From NCBI GenBank assembly GCA_003389215.1, contig QQVP01000119.1:310001-374000 (forward strand): DNA of 64,000 bases, read 5' to 3'. A program made the position numbers and the translations under genes. The notes beneath the pieces were generated by a model that did no database searches, was not told the DNA's origin, and saw nothing but the letters and a program-made list of their open reading frames with translations. The DNA is from Planctomycetota bacterium. GTDB lineage: Bacteria > Planctomycetota > Planctomycetia > Pirellulales > UBA7805. Positions 24,582 through 32,556 of this stretch are shown here, in pieces (the stretch's first letter is position 1; every line of letters begins with the position of its first letter).

Positions 24582-25825
24582 CCATGGCCCACGGCACCCT
24601 TGGCGACGAACGCCTGGCGGCGAGCGACCCGGCCGCGGGCGTGCGCGACGAGGACTATCTGTGGACACTCAACTTCGGTCCGCAGCATCCCGCCACCCAC
24701 ACGACGCTGCGCCTGTTGCTCAAGCTCGACGGCGAACGCGTGGTCGACGCCGTGCCCGATATCGGCTACCTGCACTCGGGCTTCGAGAAGATTGGCGAGA
24801 AGCTCGACTTCAACCAGTACGTGACGGTCACCGACCGCATGAACTACATCTCGCCGATGGCCAACAACGTGGCCTGGCATCATGCGGTCGAGAAGCTGTT
24901 GGGCATCGAGATCACGCCGCGTTGCGTCTACGTGCGGACGATCATTGCCGAACTGGCCCGCATCAGCGACCACTTGCTTTCTAACGGGGCGGTCGGTCTC
25001 GACGTCGGCGCGTTCACCTTTTTCCTCTACGCGTTCTACCAGCGCGAAGTGATCTACGACATCTTCGAGACGCTTTGCGGGGCTCGCTTCACGAATAGCT
25101 ACACCCGGACCGGCGGTGTGATGCACGACATGACGCCGATGGTCATCGAGAAGATCCGCAACTTCGTGCGGACCTTTCCCAAGACGCTCGACGACATGGA
25201 GCGGCTGCTGAATCGCAACCGTATCTTCGTCGATCGCACCAAGGGTGTGGGCGTGCTGACGAAGGAAGAAGCAATCAACCGCAGCTGCACGGGGCCGGTC
25301 GCCCGGGCCAGCGGCGTGACACGCGACGTGCGCAAGGACGATCCCTACCTGGCCTATGCCGACTTGGATTTCAAGGTTTGCTGCGCGACCGAGGGCGACT
25401 GCTTTGCCCGCTACCTGGTGCGGATGGCCGAGATGCGCGAAAGCCTGCGGCTGGTCGAACAGGCAGTCGAGAATCTTCCCTCCGGACCGGTCGACGTCGG
25501 CATGGACGAGCGGATCGCGCTGCCGACGAAGGAGCAAGTCTACAACTCGATCGAAGGCACGATTGCCCACTTCGAGTTGGTGATGAGCAACCGCGGCTTT
25601 GAAACGCCCGAGGAGGAGATCTACGCGGCGATCGAAGCCCCCAACGGCGAGCTCGGCTTTTACCTGGTCGGCGATGGCAGTGCGGTCGCCTATCGGGCCC
25701 GCTGTCGTCCCCCGTCGTACATCCACTTTGCCGTCTTCCCGCACCTGATTCGCGGTCATACCCTGTCCGACGTTGTCGCGGTGCTGGGTAGTCTGAACAT
25801 CATCGCCGCGGAACTCGATCGTTAG
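24578..25825 (+). CDS. nuoD: NADH-quinone oxidoreductase subunit D
   Basis: 415 residues from ATG 24578, which overlaps the nuoC stop (ATGA) and follows GGGGGAG. The 49-kDa subunit forms the quinone-binding pocket with NuoB. Recognisable segments are NFGPQHPATHTTLRLLLKLD, YLHSGFEKIGE, NNVAWHHAVEKLLGI, FYQREVIYDIFE and the end PSYIHFAVFPHLIRGHTLSD. The usual hydrogenase-like Cys ligands are absent, as expected for complex I. Confidence 0.97.
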   Translation: MTMAHGTLGDERLAASDPAAGVRDEDYLWTLNFGPQHPATHTTLRLLLKLDGERVVDAVPDIGYLHSGFEKIGEKLDFNQYVTVTDRMNYISPMANNVAWHHAVEKLLGIEITPRCVYVRTIIAELARISDHLLSNGAVGLDVGAFTFFLYAFYQREVIYDIFETLCGARFTNSYTRTGGVMHDMTPMVIEKIRNFVRTFPKTLDDMERLLNRNRIFVDRTKGVGVLTKEEAINRSCTGPVARASGVTRDVRKDDPYLAYADLDFKVCCATEGDCFARYLVRMAEMRESLRLVEQAVENLPSGPVDVGMDERIALPTKEQVYNSIEGTIAHFELVMSNRGFETPEEEIYAAIEAPNGELGFYLVGDGSAVAYRARCRPPSYIHFAVFPHLIRGHTLSDVVAVLGSLNIIAAELDR

Positions 25826-25924
25826 TACGACGGAGCGAACCTCGAGCCGCTGCCGCCAACATCCACCACGAACAACACCAACTGCGTCCAACACCCACCG
25901 CACCCACCGCATCCAACACCCACC

Positions 25925-26464
25925 ATGGCCACGACCGACGAAGTCACCCCCGACGCCGCCGGCAGCGCGACGGACGAGAAGCTGCTCACGCCCGAGATGA
26001 TCGAGGAGATCCGCGCGTACTTTCCGCGCTATCCGACGCGGCAGGCGGTGACACTACCGGCGTTGCACGTGGTCAATGCGCACTTGCGGTACGTGCCGCG
26101 CGCGGCGGTCGTCGAGATTGCCGAACTGCTGGAGCTGGTCCCGGCCGACGTGCAGGACACGCTGTCGTTTTACGGCTTCTTCAAGCAGGACGCCCCTCAC
26201 GGCCAGACGCGGGCCTGGGTTTGTCGTTCGATTAGCTGTGCCCTGCGGGGCGGTGAAGAGGTGCTCGAGAAGCTCTGCGAGAGGACGGGCATCGTGCCGG
26301 GCGGAACGACGGCCGACGGCAAATTGACGATCGAGTTTGGCGAGTGTCTGGGTGCCTGTGAACAGGCACCCTGCATGCTGGCCGGCGACACGCTGCACGG
26401 CGACCTGGACGACGAGAAGGTCGAGGCCTTCGTGCGCTCGCATCAGGGCGAGGCGTCGACCTAG
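25925..26464 (+). CDS. nuoE: NADH-quinone oxidoreductase subunit E
   Basis: 179 residues. The 24-kDa thioredoxin-fold subunit of the NADH dehydrogenase module, carrying 2Fe-2S cluster N1a. Ligands are Cys100 and Cys105 (WVCRSISC) and Cys141 and Cys145 (GECLGACEQAPC). The N-terminal helical part begins after an acidic, Ala-rich tail of about 20 residues. It starts 99 bp after nuoD, the first sizeable gap in the operon. That gap is A/C-rich with repeated CACCCACCG blocks. Confidence 0.96.
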   Translation: MATTDEVTPDAAGSATDEKLLTPEMIEEIRAYFPRYPTRQAVTLPALHVVNAHLRYVPRAAVVEIAELLELVPADVQDTLSFYGFFKQDAPHGQTRAWVCRSISCALRGGEEVLEKLCERTGIVPGGTTADGKLTIEFGECLGACEQAPCMLAGDTLHGDLDDEKVEAFVRSHQGEAST

Positions 26465-26584
26465 TAATGTAATCGAAGACCTGGTCGAAAACGGTGGCGG
26501 CCGCCGCCGAGTGAATCGAGTGCCGGCCGGCAACAACCAACCGAGACCAGAACGAACCGAAACACGAAGCGGGAGAAGCCAGAC

Positions 26585-27940
26585 GTGGCAGAGTTCGAGC
26601 CGGTACTGCTGGCCAACATCAGCAACGAAGATAGTCATACGCTCGCCGCGTACGAGGCGGCCGGCGGCTATCGTGCGCTCAAGCGCATCTTGGCCGACAA
26701 GTCGCCCGCCGAGGTCGTCGAGCTGGTGCAGTCGAGCAACCTGCGCGGCCGGGGCGGAGCCGGCTTCCCCACCGGGTTGAAGTGGTCCTTCTTGCCCAAG
26801 GATCATCCCGGGCCGATCTACATGTGCGTCAACGCCGACGAGAGCGAGCCGGCCACCTTCAACAATCGGATACTCATGGAGGAGGATCCGCATCAGTTGA
26901 TCGAAGGCACGATCCTGGCCTGCTACGCGACTCGGGCTTCGACCGCCTACATCTATCTCCGCTACGAATATCCGCACGCTTTGGCCCGACTGCAGCAGGC
27001 CATCGACGAGTGCTACGACAAGGGCTACCTCGGCAAGAACATTCTGGCCCACGATTTCTCGCTCGACATTTACCTGCACCGCGGGGCGGCGGCCTACATC
27101 TGCGGCGAAGAGACCGGACTGATCGAGAGTCTCGAAGGCAAGCGGGCCTGGCCGCGCATCAAGCCGCCGTTTCCGGCCGTCAAGGGTTTGTTCCAGAAGC
27201 CGACCGTGGTGAACAACGTCGAGACGCTGTGCTGCGTTACGCACATCTGCGATCGGGGTGCCGACTGGTTCAAGTCGATCGGCGTGCCGGCCGACCCGGA
27301 CAATCCCCGCGATGCCGGCAGCTACGGTCCGAAGCTCTACTGCATCAGCGGTCACGTCAACCGCCCTGGCTGTTACGAGGCCCCGCTGGGCCTGACGGTG
27401 CGGGAGTTGATCGAAAATCAGGGGGGCGGCGTCTGGAAGGGTCGCCAGTGCAAGGCGGCCGTGCCCGGCGGCATCAGCATGGGTTTGCTGTCGGCCGACG
27501 AGCTCGACTGTCCGCTCGATTTCTCCGGACCGGGCAAGTACGACTGCCTGGGTCTGGGGACCGCGGCCGTGACGGTCGTCGACGAGACCGTTTCGATCGT
27601 CGACTTCCTGCACAATACGACGCGGTTCATGGCCCACGAAAGCTGCGGCCAGTGTACGCCCTGTCGCGAAGGGACGTCCTGGGCGTTGTCGATGCTCAAC
27701 CGCATCAAGGCGGGCAAGGGTCGTCTGCAGGATCTCGATCTGTTGCTGGAAATCGGCGACTCGATCGGCATCATGCCCGGCACGACGATTTGCGGCCTGG
27801 CGGACGGCGCCGCCTGGCCGATGAAGAACGCGATTCGCAAGTTTCGCGGCGAGTTCGAGGAGTACATTCGCCGCACGAATCCCGACGGTTGCGAAACGAC
27901 CGAGCCGGTCGAGGCGCTGCAGATCATCGGGGTTCATTAG
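26585..27940 (+). CDS. nuoF: NADH-quinone oxidoreductase subunit F
   Basis: 451 residues from GTG 26585, with GGGAG upstream. It binds NADH and FMN and holds cluster N3. The glycine-rich FMN/NADH segments are NLRGRGGAGFPTGLKWSF (about 52-69) and CGEETGLIESLEGKRAWPR (about 177-195). The 4Fe-4S ligands are in ESCGQCTPCREGT near residue 350, plus a Cys in GTTICGLADG. A 120-bp gap precedes it, so a local promoter is possible. Confidence 0.97.
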   Translation: MAEFEPVLLANISNEDSHTLAAYEAAGGYRALKRILADKSPAEVVELVQSSNLRGRGGAGFPTGLKWSFLPKDHPGPIYMCVNADESEPATFNNRILMEEDPHQLIEGTILACYATRASTAYIYLRYEYPHALARLQQAIDECYDKGYLGKNILAHDFSLDIYLHRGAAAYICGEETGLIESLEGKRAWPRIKPPFPAVKGLFQKPTVVNNVETLCCVTHICDRGADWFKSIGVPADPDNPRDAGSYGPKLYCISGHVNRPGCYEAPLGLTVRELIENQGGGVWKGRQCKAAVPGGISMGLLSADELDCPLDFSGPGKYDCLGLGTAAVTVVDETVSIVDFLHNTTRFMAHESCGQCTPCREGTSWALSMLNRIKAGKGRLQDLDLLLEIGDSIGIMPGTTICGLADGAAWPMKNAIRKFRGEFEEYIRRTNPDGCETTEPVEALQIIGVH

Positions 27941-27977
27941 CAACCGCTACGTGCGGCGGTGACGGCAAGGAAACAGC

Positions 27978-29606
27978 ATGGCCACGGTCATTATCAACGG
28001 ACAAGAACTCGAGCTCGACGACGACGAGCGGCTCAACGGCATTCAGGCCGCCGCCCGACTGGGCTACGACATTCCCCACTACTGCTGGCATCCGGGGCTG
28101 AGCGTCGTGGCCAGCTGTCGCATGTGCCTGGTGGAAACGGGTCGTCGCGATCCCGAGTCGGGCGAGATCAGCATGATGCCGAAGCTGGTGCCGGGTTGCC
28201 AAACTCCGGCCACCGACGGCACCGTCTTCGTGACCGAGAGCGACAAGGTCAAGCAGGCCCGGGCGCAGGTCGAAGAGGGCCTGCTGATCAATCATCCGAT
28301 CGATTGCCCGATCTGCGACAAGGCGGGCGAGTGCCGTCTGCAGGACTACTACTTCGAGCACGGGCAGGGGAGTCGGCGGGCCGACTTGCGGCCCTTTACC
28401 AGTCGACGTCGTTCGCTGGGCGACACGGTGACGTTGTTCGTCGATCGCTGTGTGATGTGCAGCCGCTGCGTCCGCTTTACCCGCGAGATCACGGGTACGG
28501 GCGAGCTGTATGTCGAAGGTCGCGGAGCGGGCGAAGAGATCGACGTCTTTCCCGGCTTTCCGCTGGCCAACAAGATGGCGGGCAACGTGGTCGATCTGTG
28601 CCCCGTCGGTGCCCTGGGCGACAAGGACTTTCTCTATTCGCAGCGGGTCTGGTTCATGAAGAGCCACGACGGCGTCTGCGCGGGCTGTTCGACCGGCTGC
28701 TCGATCACGATCGACGAGAATCAGGATCGCGTGTATCGCTTGCGGCCGCGCGAGAATCCGCACATCAACGAGTGGTGGATGTGCGACGAGGGCCGCTACG
28801 GCTATCACCACGTCCATAGCGAACATCGTCTCGCCGGGCCCCAGCAGTTCGACGCGGAAGCAAGGCAATACGTCAACGCCGACTGGTCGCGGCTGCCCAC
28901 CGAGCTGGACAAGAAGTTCACCGCCATCGCGAAGCGGTGGCCGGGGTCCGTGGCCGGCGTGCTCTCGCCGCATTTGTCCGTGGAAGAGGCCTACCTGTTG
29001 GCCAAGTACCTGCGCGGCGTCGACCCCGAGGCGACGCTCGTATTGGGTCCTGTGCCGGTCGAAGGCGAAGACGAGTCGTTTCCCCAGGGATTCACGATTC
29101 GCGCCGAAAAATGTCCCAATCGACGCGGCGTCGAGGCGGTGCTCGAATACTTCACGGGCCGCGTTGCCACGTTTGACGATCTGTTGCCGGACGTGGCCGC
29201 CGGCAAGCTGCACGCGATCTGGGTGAGTGGCGGCTATCGCAACGACTGGATTGACGAGGCCACGGCGGAGAGCTTTGACGCGGCCGACCTGCTCGTCGTG
29301 CAGGATCTGTTCGACTCGCCGCTGATGCAGCGGGCCCACTACCAGTTGCCGGCGGCGGCGTTCGCCGAGCGCGACGGCTCCTATGTCAACGTGGCCGACC
29401 GATTGCAGTCGTTCCGCTGGGCGATTCGACCTCCGATGGGCGTCCGCACCGAGGGGAGCCTGCTGTGGCAGATGTCGGCCATGCCCGGCATGTACCGCGC
29501 GGGCGAGGTGCTGGCCGAGATCGCGCGCGAGATCGGCTACTTCTCGGCGGCGGTCGAGGAGATCCCCGCCGTGGGAGTCGATTTGAAAGTTAACCTCCTG
29601 GTATGA
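27978..29606 (+). CDS. nuoG: NADH-quinone oxidoreductase subunit G (short form)
   Basis: 542 residues, much shorter than the roughly 900-residue E. coli protein because the molybdopterin-like region is reduced. Cluster ligands can be read: N1b by Cys36, Cys47, Cys50 and Cys74; the His-ligated N5 by His106, Cys110, Cys113 and Cys119; N4 by Cys158, Cys161, Cys164 and Cys208. A further CxxCxxxC...C set (Cys234, Cys237, Cys241 and Cys269) would hold N7, a cluster kept only in some bacteria. It transfers electrons from NuoF towards NuoI. nuoH starts 10 bp later. Confidence 0.96.
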   Translation: MATVIINGQELELDDDERLNGIQAAARLGYDIPHYCWHPGLSVVASCRMCLVETGRRDPESGEISMMPKLVPGCQTPATDGTVFVTESDKVKQARAQVEEGLLINHPIDCPICDKAGECRLQDYYFEHGQGSRRADLRPFTSRRRSLGDTVTLFVDRCVMCSRCVRFTREITGTGELYVEGRGAGEEIDVFPGFPLANKMAGNVVDLCPVGALGDKDFLYSQRVWFMKSHDGVCAGCSTGCSITIDENQDRVYRLRPRENPHINEWWMCDEGRYGYHHVHSEHRLAGPQQFDAEARQYVNADWSRLPTELDKKFTAIAKRWPGSVAGVLSPHLSVEEAYLLAKYLRGVDPEATLVLGPVPVEGEDESFPQGFTIRAEKCPNRRGVEAVLEYFTGRVATFDDLLPDVAAGKLHAIWVSGGYRNDWIDEATAESFDAADLLVVQDLFDSPLMQRAHYQLPAAAFAERDGSYVNVADRLQSFRWAIRPPMGVRTEGSLLWQMSAMPGMYRAGEVLAEIAREIGYFSAAVEEIPAVGVDLKVNLLV

Positions 29607-29616
29607 TCACCCCGTC

Positions 29617-30834
29617 ATGGACTCGACCACATCCTTCCTCGTCGCGCTCGTGAAGATTGCCGTCCTGGTCGGCTTTCTGATGACGGCGGCTGCCTATCTG
29701 GTGCTGCTCGAGCGGTGGATCGCGGCCTGGGTGCAGGATCGCAAAGGTCCCAACCGCGTCGGCCTGCCGCTGACCGGGTTGCGGCTGTTCGGTCTCGGTC
29801 AGCCGCTGGCCGACGGTCTGAAGTTCGTGTTCAAGGAAGAGTTCGTCCCCAAGCACGTCGACTGGTGGCTTTACACTTTGGCCCCCGTCGTGCTGCTGGG
29901 TGCGGCGCTCGCGGCGTTTGCGGTGATCCCCTTTGGCGATGCGCTGCCGGAGCTGGGTATCACGGCGGTCGACTCGGTCGACAGCTATCTGCAGCTGATC
30001 GTTGCCCCCCAGGTCGACGTCGGCATGCTGTATGTCTTTGCCCTGTCGAGCATGGCCGTTTACGGAGTGATCCTGGGCGGCTGGTCGAGTAACAACAAAT
30101 ACGGCTACCTCGGCGCGCTGCGGAGCAGTGCCCAGATGATCGCCTACGAGTTGCCCCTGGGCTTGGGCATTCTGGGCGTGGTGCTGATGACCGGCAGCCT
30201 GCAGATCGACGAGATCGTGGCCCACCAGGCGACGACCGGCTATTGGAATGTGTTTGCCCAGCCGCTGGCGTTTGTGGTCTTCGTGGTGGCGGCCTTTGCC
30301 GAGGCGGCCCGGCTGCCATTCGACCTGCCCGAGTGCGAGCAGGAATTGATCGGCGGCTACCACACGGAATATTCCGGCATGCGGCTGATCTTGTTTCTCA
30401 TTGGCGAGTTCATGCACATGATCACGGCGTCGGTCTTGATTACGTTGCTGTTCCTCGGCGGCTGGCACTTCTGGGGGCTGACGTCGGGCCCGGTCGAGAA
30501 TTGGTTCGACGCCATCGTGCGAATCGTGATTCTGCTGGGCAAGAGCTTCGCCGTGGTCGTGTTTTTCATGCTGGTGCGGTGGAGCTGGCCGCGGTTTCGC
30601 TTCGATCAACTGATGTCGCTGGCCTGGAAGGTGATGTTGCCGCTGGGCATGGTCAACCTGGCCGTGGTGGCGGTGCTGCGCGAGCCGATGTTCGCCAACT
30701 ATCTGGGCGGCGGCAGCATGTTCGTCTTCATGCTCATCAACGTGGCGGTCGCCGCGGTGGCCTGGATCGTAACGGCCCTGTTGCAGCCACTGGCGGCCGA
30801 CAATCGACCCCGACGGGCGGAGAATCTCGCGTGA
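29617..30834 (+). CDS. nuoH: NADH-quinone oxidoreductase subunit H
   Basis: 405 residues, an eight-helix membrane subunit joining the peripheral arm to the proton-pumping arm and lining the quinone tunnel. Conserved stretches are ERWIAAWVQDRKGPNRVG, LADGLKFVFKEEFVP, AEAARLPFDLPECEQELIGG and HTEYSGMRLILFLIGEF. The stop overlaps the nuoI start (GTGA). Confidence 0.97.
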   Translation: MDSTTSFLVALVKIAVLVGFLMTAAAYLVLLERWIAAWVQDRKGPNRVGLPLTGLRLFGLGQPLADGLKFVFKEEFVPKHVDWWLYTLAPVVLLGAALAAFAVIPFGDALPELGITAVDSVDSYLQLIVAPQVDVGMLYVFALSSMAVYGVILGGWSSNNKYGYLGALRSSAQMIAYELPLGLGILGVVLMTGSLQIDEIVAHQATTGYWNVFAQPLAFVVFVVAAFAEAARLPFDLPECEQELIGGYHTEYSGMRLILFLIGEFMHMITASVLITLLFLGGWHFWGLTSGPVENWFDAIVRIVILLGKSFAVVVFFMLVRWSWPRFRFDQLMSLAWKVMLPLGMVNLAVVAVLREPMFANYLGGGSMFVFMLINVAVAAVAWIVTALLQPLAADNRPRRAENLA

Positions 30835-31379
30835 AAGCCGACGACCCCGACATTCATTGGGTGGAAGAGCCAAAGCTCGGCCTGGCCGGCAAGATGTACC
30901 TGCCGCTGTTTGTGCAAGGTCTGACCACGACGGCGCGTCACCTGGTCAGCCGCAAGGTGACGGTGAGCTTTCCGGACGAGCGACCGAAGATCGGCAATCC
31001 ACTGATCTACCGCGGCGTACACCGATTGAACAAGGATGAACAGGATCGCGTGAAGTGCGTGGCCTGTTTCCTCTGCGCGACGGCCTGCCCGGCCCACTGC
31101 ATCGACATCGTCGCGGCCGAGAGTCCTTGGCCCGATCGCGAGAAATATCCCGCGCACTTTGCCATCGACGAGCTGCGCTGCATCTACTGCGGCATGTGCG
31201 AAGAGGCCTGTCCGGTCGACGCGATCGAGTTGACCAGCTTCTGCGATCTGACCGGTCGCAGCCGCGAAGAGATGGTCTTCGACAAGGAAAAGCTGCTCAG
31301 CGTTTACGACCAGACGAAGGATAGCGAGCCGATGCGTTCGGCGAGCATGGGCGCGAGCTCGGGGAGGGCCACGACGTGA
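30831..31379 (+). CDS. nuoI: NADH-quinone oxidoreductase subunit I
   Basis: 182 residues from GTG 30831, with GGAG eight bases upstream and a 4-bp overlap with nuoH. Ferredoxin-like subunit with two 4Fe-4S clusters, N6a and N6b. The motifs are Cys76/79/82/86 (CVACFLCATACPAHC) and Cys117/120/123/127 (CIYCGMCEEACPVDAIE). The N-terminal amphipathic segment (GLAGKMYLPLFVQGLTTTAR) docks it to the membrane. Confidence 0.97.
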   Translation: MKADDPDIHWVEEPKLGLAGKMYLPLFVQGLTTTARHLVSRKVTVSFPDERPKIGNPLIYRGVHRLNKDEQDRVKCVACFLCATACPAHCIDIVAAESPWPDREKYPAHFAIDELRCIYCGMCEEACPVDAIELTSFCDLTGRSREEMVFDKEKLLSVYDQTKDSEPMRSASMGASSGRATT

Positions 31380-32116
31380 CGCTTGCCATGTGGCTGGCCA
31401 TCTTTGCGACGCTCTACGGACTGGGCATGTGGCTGTTACTGCCGCGGCGCATCGCGGCCGGACGCGCCGCCGGGGCCGTGCTGATGACCGCCGCGGTGGC
31501 GATTCTCGGCACCCGACTCGTCCCGCCCGGAGCGCTCACCACAAATATCCTCTTCTATGCGCTGGCCGCGGTCACCGTCGTTTCGGCCGTTTGCGCGATG
31601 ACCTTTCGCAGCCCCGTCTATTCGGCCATCTTCTTCGCCGTTTCGGTGTTGGCCACGGCCGGCTTGTTCCTGGTGAACGGAGCCCAGTTTCTCGGCGTGG
31701 CGATGGTGGTCGTCTATGCCGGGGCGATTGTGGTGATGTTTCTGTTCGTGCTCATGCTGGCCCAGCCCGAGGGACTGGCGTTCTACGACCGGCTCGCCTT
31801 CGAGCCGCTGTTGTGTTCCGTCTCCTCAGGCGTGCTGGTCTTCCTGCTCACGATCACGTTGCTCACGCCCGGAACGCTGCCGAGTGTGGCACCCCTGGCC
31901 GAGGCCGGGGCGGACGGCCGGGCCGCCGACGGATTGCCGGGCGTCGAGGCCGAAGCGCACGTGGCCGCCATCGGCGCGCGGCTGTTCAGCGAACACCTGA
32001 TCTCGGTGCAGGTGGTGGGCGTGTTGTTGTTCGTGGCCCTGGTGGCGGCCGCCGCGATTGCCTCGCAAAGTCGCCGTTCGCCCCCGCCGCGGACCGCGGA
32101 AGGGGGCACCGCATGA
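31376..32116 (+). CDS. nuoJ: NADH-quinone oxidoreductase subunit J
   Basis: 246 residues from GTG 31376, overlapping the nuoI stop. Membrane subunit with five or six helices. The conserved FLGVAMVVVYAGAIVVMFLFVLML contains the pi-bulge helix region. A soluble Ala/Gly-rich loop of about 40 residues (APLAEAGADGRAADG...) before the last helix makes it longer than E. coli NuoJ (184). Confidence 0.95.
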   Translation: MTLAMWLAIFATLYGLGMWLLLPRRIAAGRAAGAVLMTAAVAILGTRLVPPGALTTNILFYALAAVTVVSAVCAMTFRSPVYSAIFFAVSVLATAGLFLVNGAQFLGVAMVVVYAGAIVVMFLFVLMLAQPEGLAFYDRLAFEPLLCSVSSGVLVFLLTITLLTPGTLPSVAPLAEAGADGRAADGLPGVEAEAHVAAIGARLFSEHLISVQVVGVLLFVALVAAAAIASQSRRSPPPRTAEGGTA

Positions 32117-32556
32117 ACGAAGTCGCCCTCTTGCAGAACTACCTGGTGGTGGGCGGATTGCTGTTCGCCATCGGCCTGGTCGGCTTCATGACCCGGCGCA
32201 ACACGATCGTCATGTTCATCGCCCTGGAGATGATGATGCAGGGCGTGGCGGTCAGCCTCGTCGCTTGGAGCCGCTTTCACAACGACTTTAGCGGCCAGAT
32301 GCTGGTGATCATGATCATCGCGGTGGCGGCCTGCGAAGCGGCAATCGCGCTGTCGCTGATTCTCATGCTCGCTCGCCGCAGCTCGAACCTGGACATTGCC
32401 TTCTGGCAGCTCTTGCGCGAAGAGGGTCAGGAGCCGACGCTCGACGAAGAGGTGCCCGCGGCCGAAATCGAACACGAGCCGTGGCCCGAGCTAACCCCCG
32501 CAGGCGTGGAACCGGAACTCGACCCCGAGAAGGTGCGTTACCGCAGCCATGTTTGA
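32113..32556 (+). CDS. nuoK: NADH-quinone oxidoreductase subunit K with acidic C-terminal extension
   Basis: 147 residues from ATG 32113 (ATGA overlap with nuoJ). Three helices with the conserved Glu in VMFIALEMMMQGVAV and a second in VAACEAAIALSLILML, part of the proton path. After the usual end at about residue 100 there is an acidic tail of about 45 residues (EEGQEPTLDEEVPAAEIEHE...) that E. coli NuoK (100 residues) lacks. The last codons overlap nuoL by eight bases. Confidence 0.95.
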   Translation: MNEVALLQNYLVVGGLLFAIGLVGFMTRRNTIVMFIALEMMMQGVAVSLVAWSRFHNDFSGQMLVIMIIAVAACEAAIALSLILMLARRSSNLDIAFWQLLREEGQEPTLDEEVPAAEIEHEPWPELTPAGVEPELDPEKVRYRSHV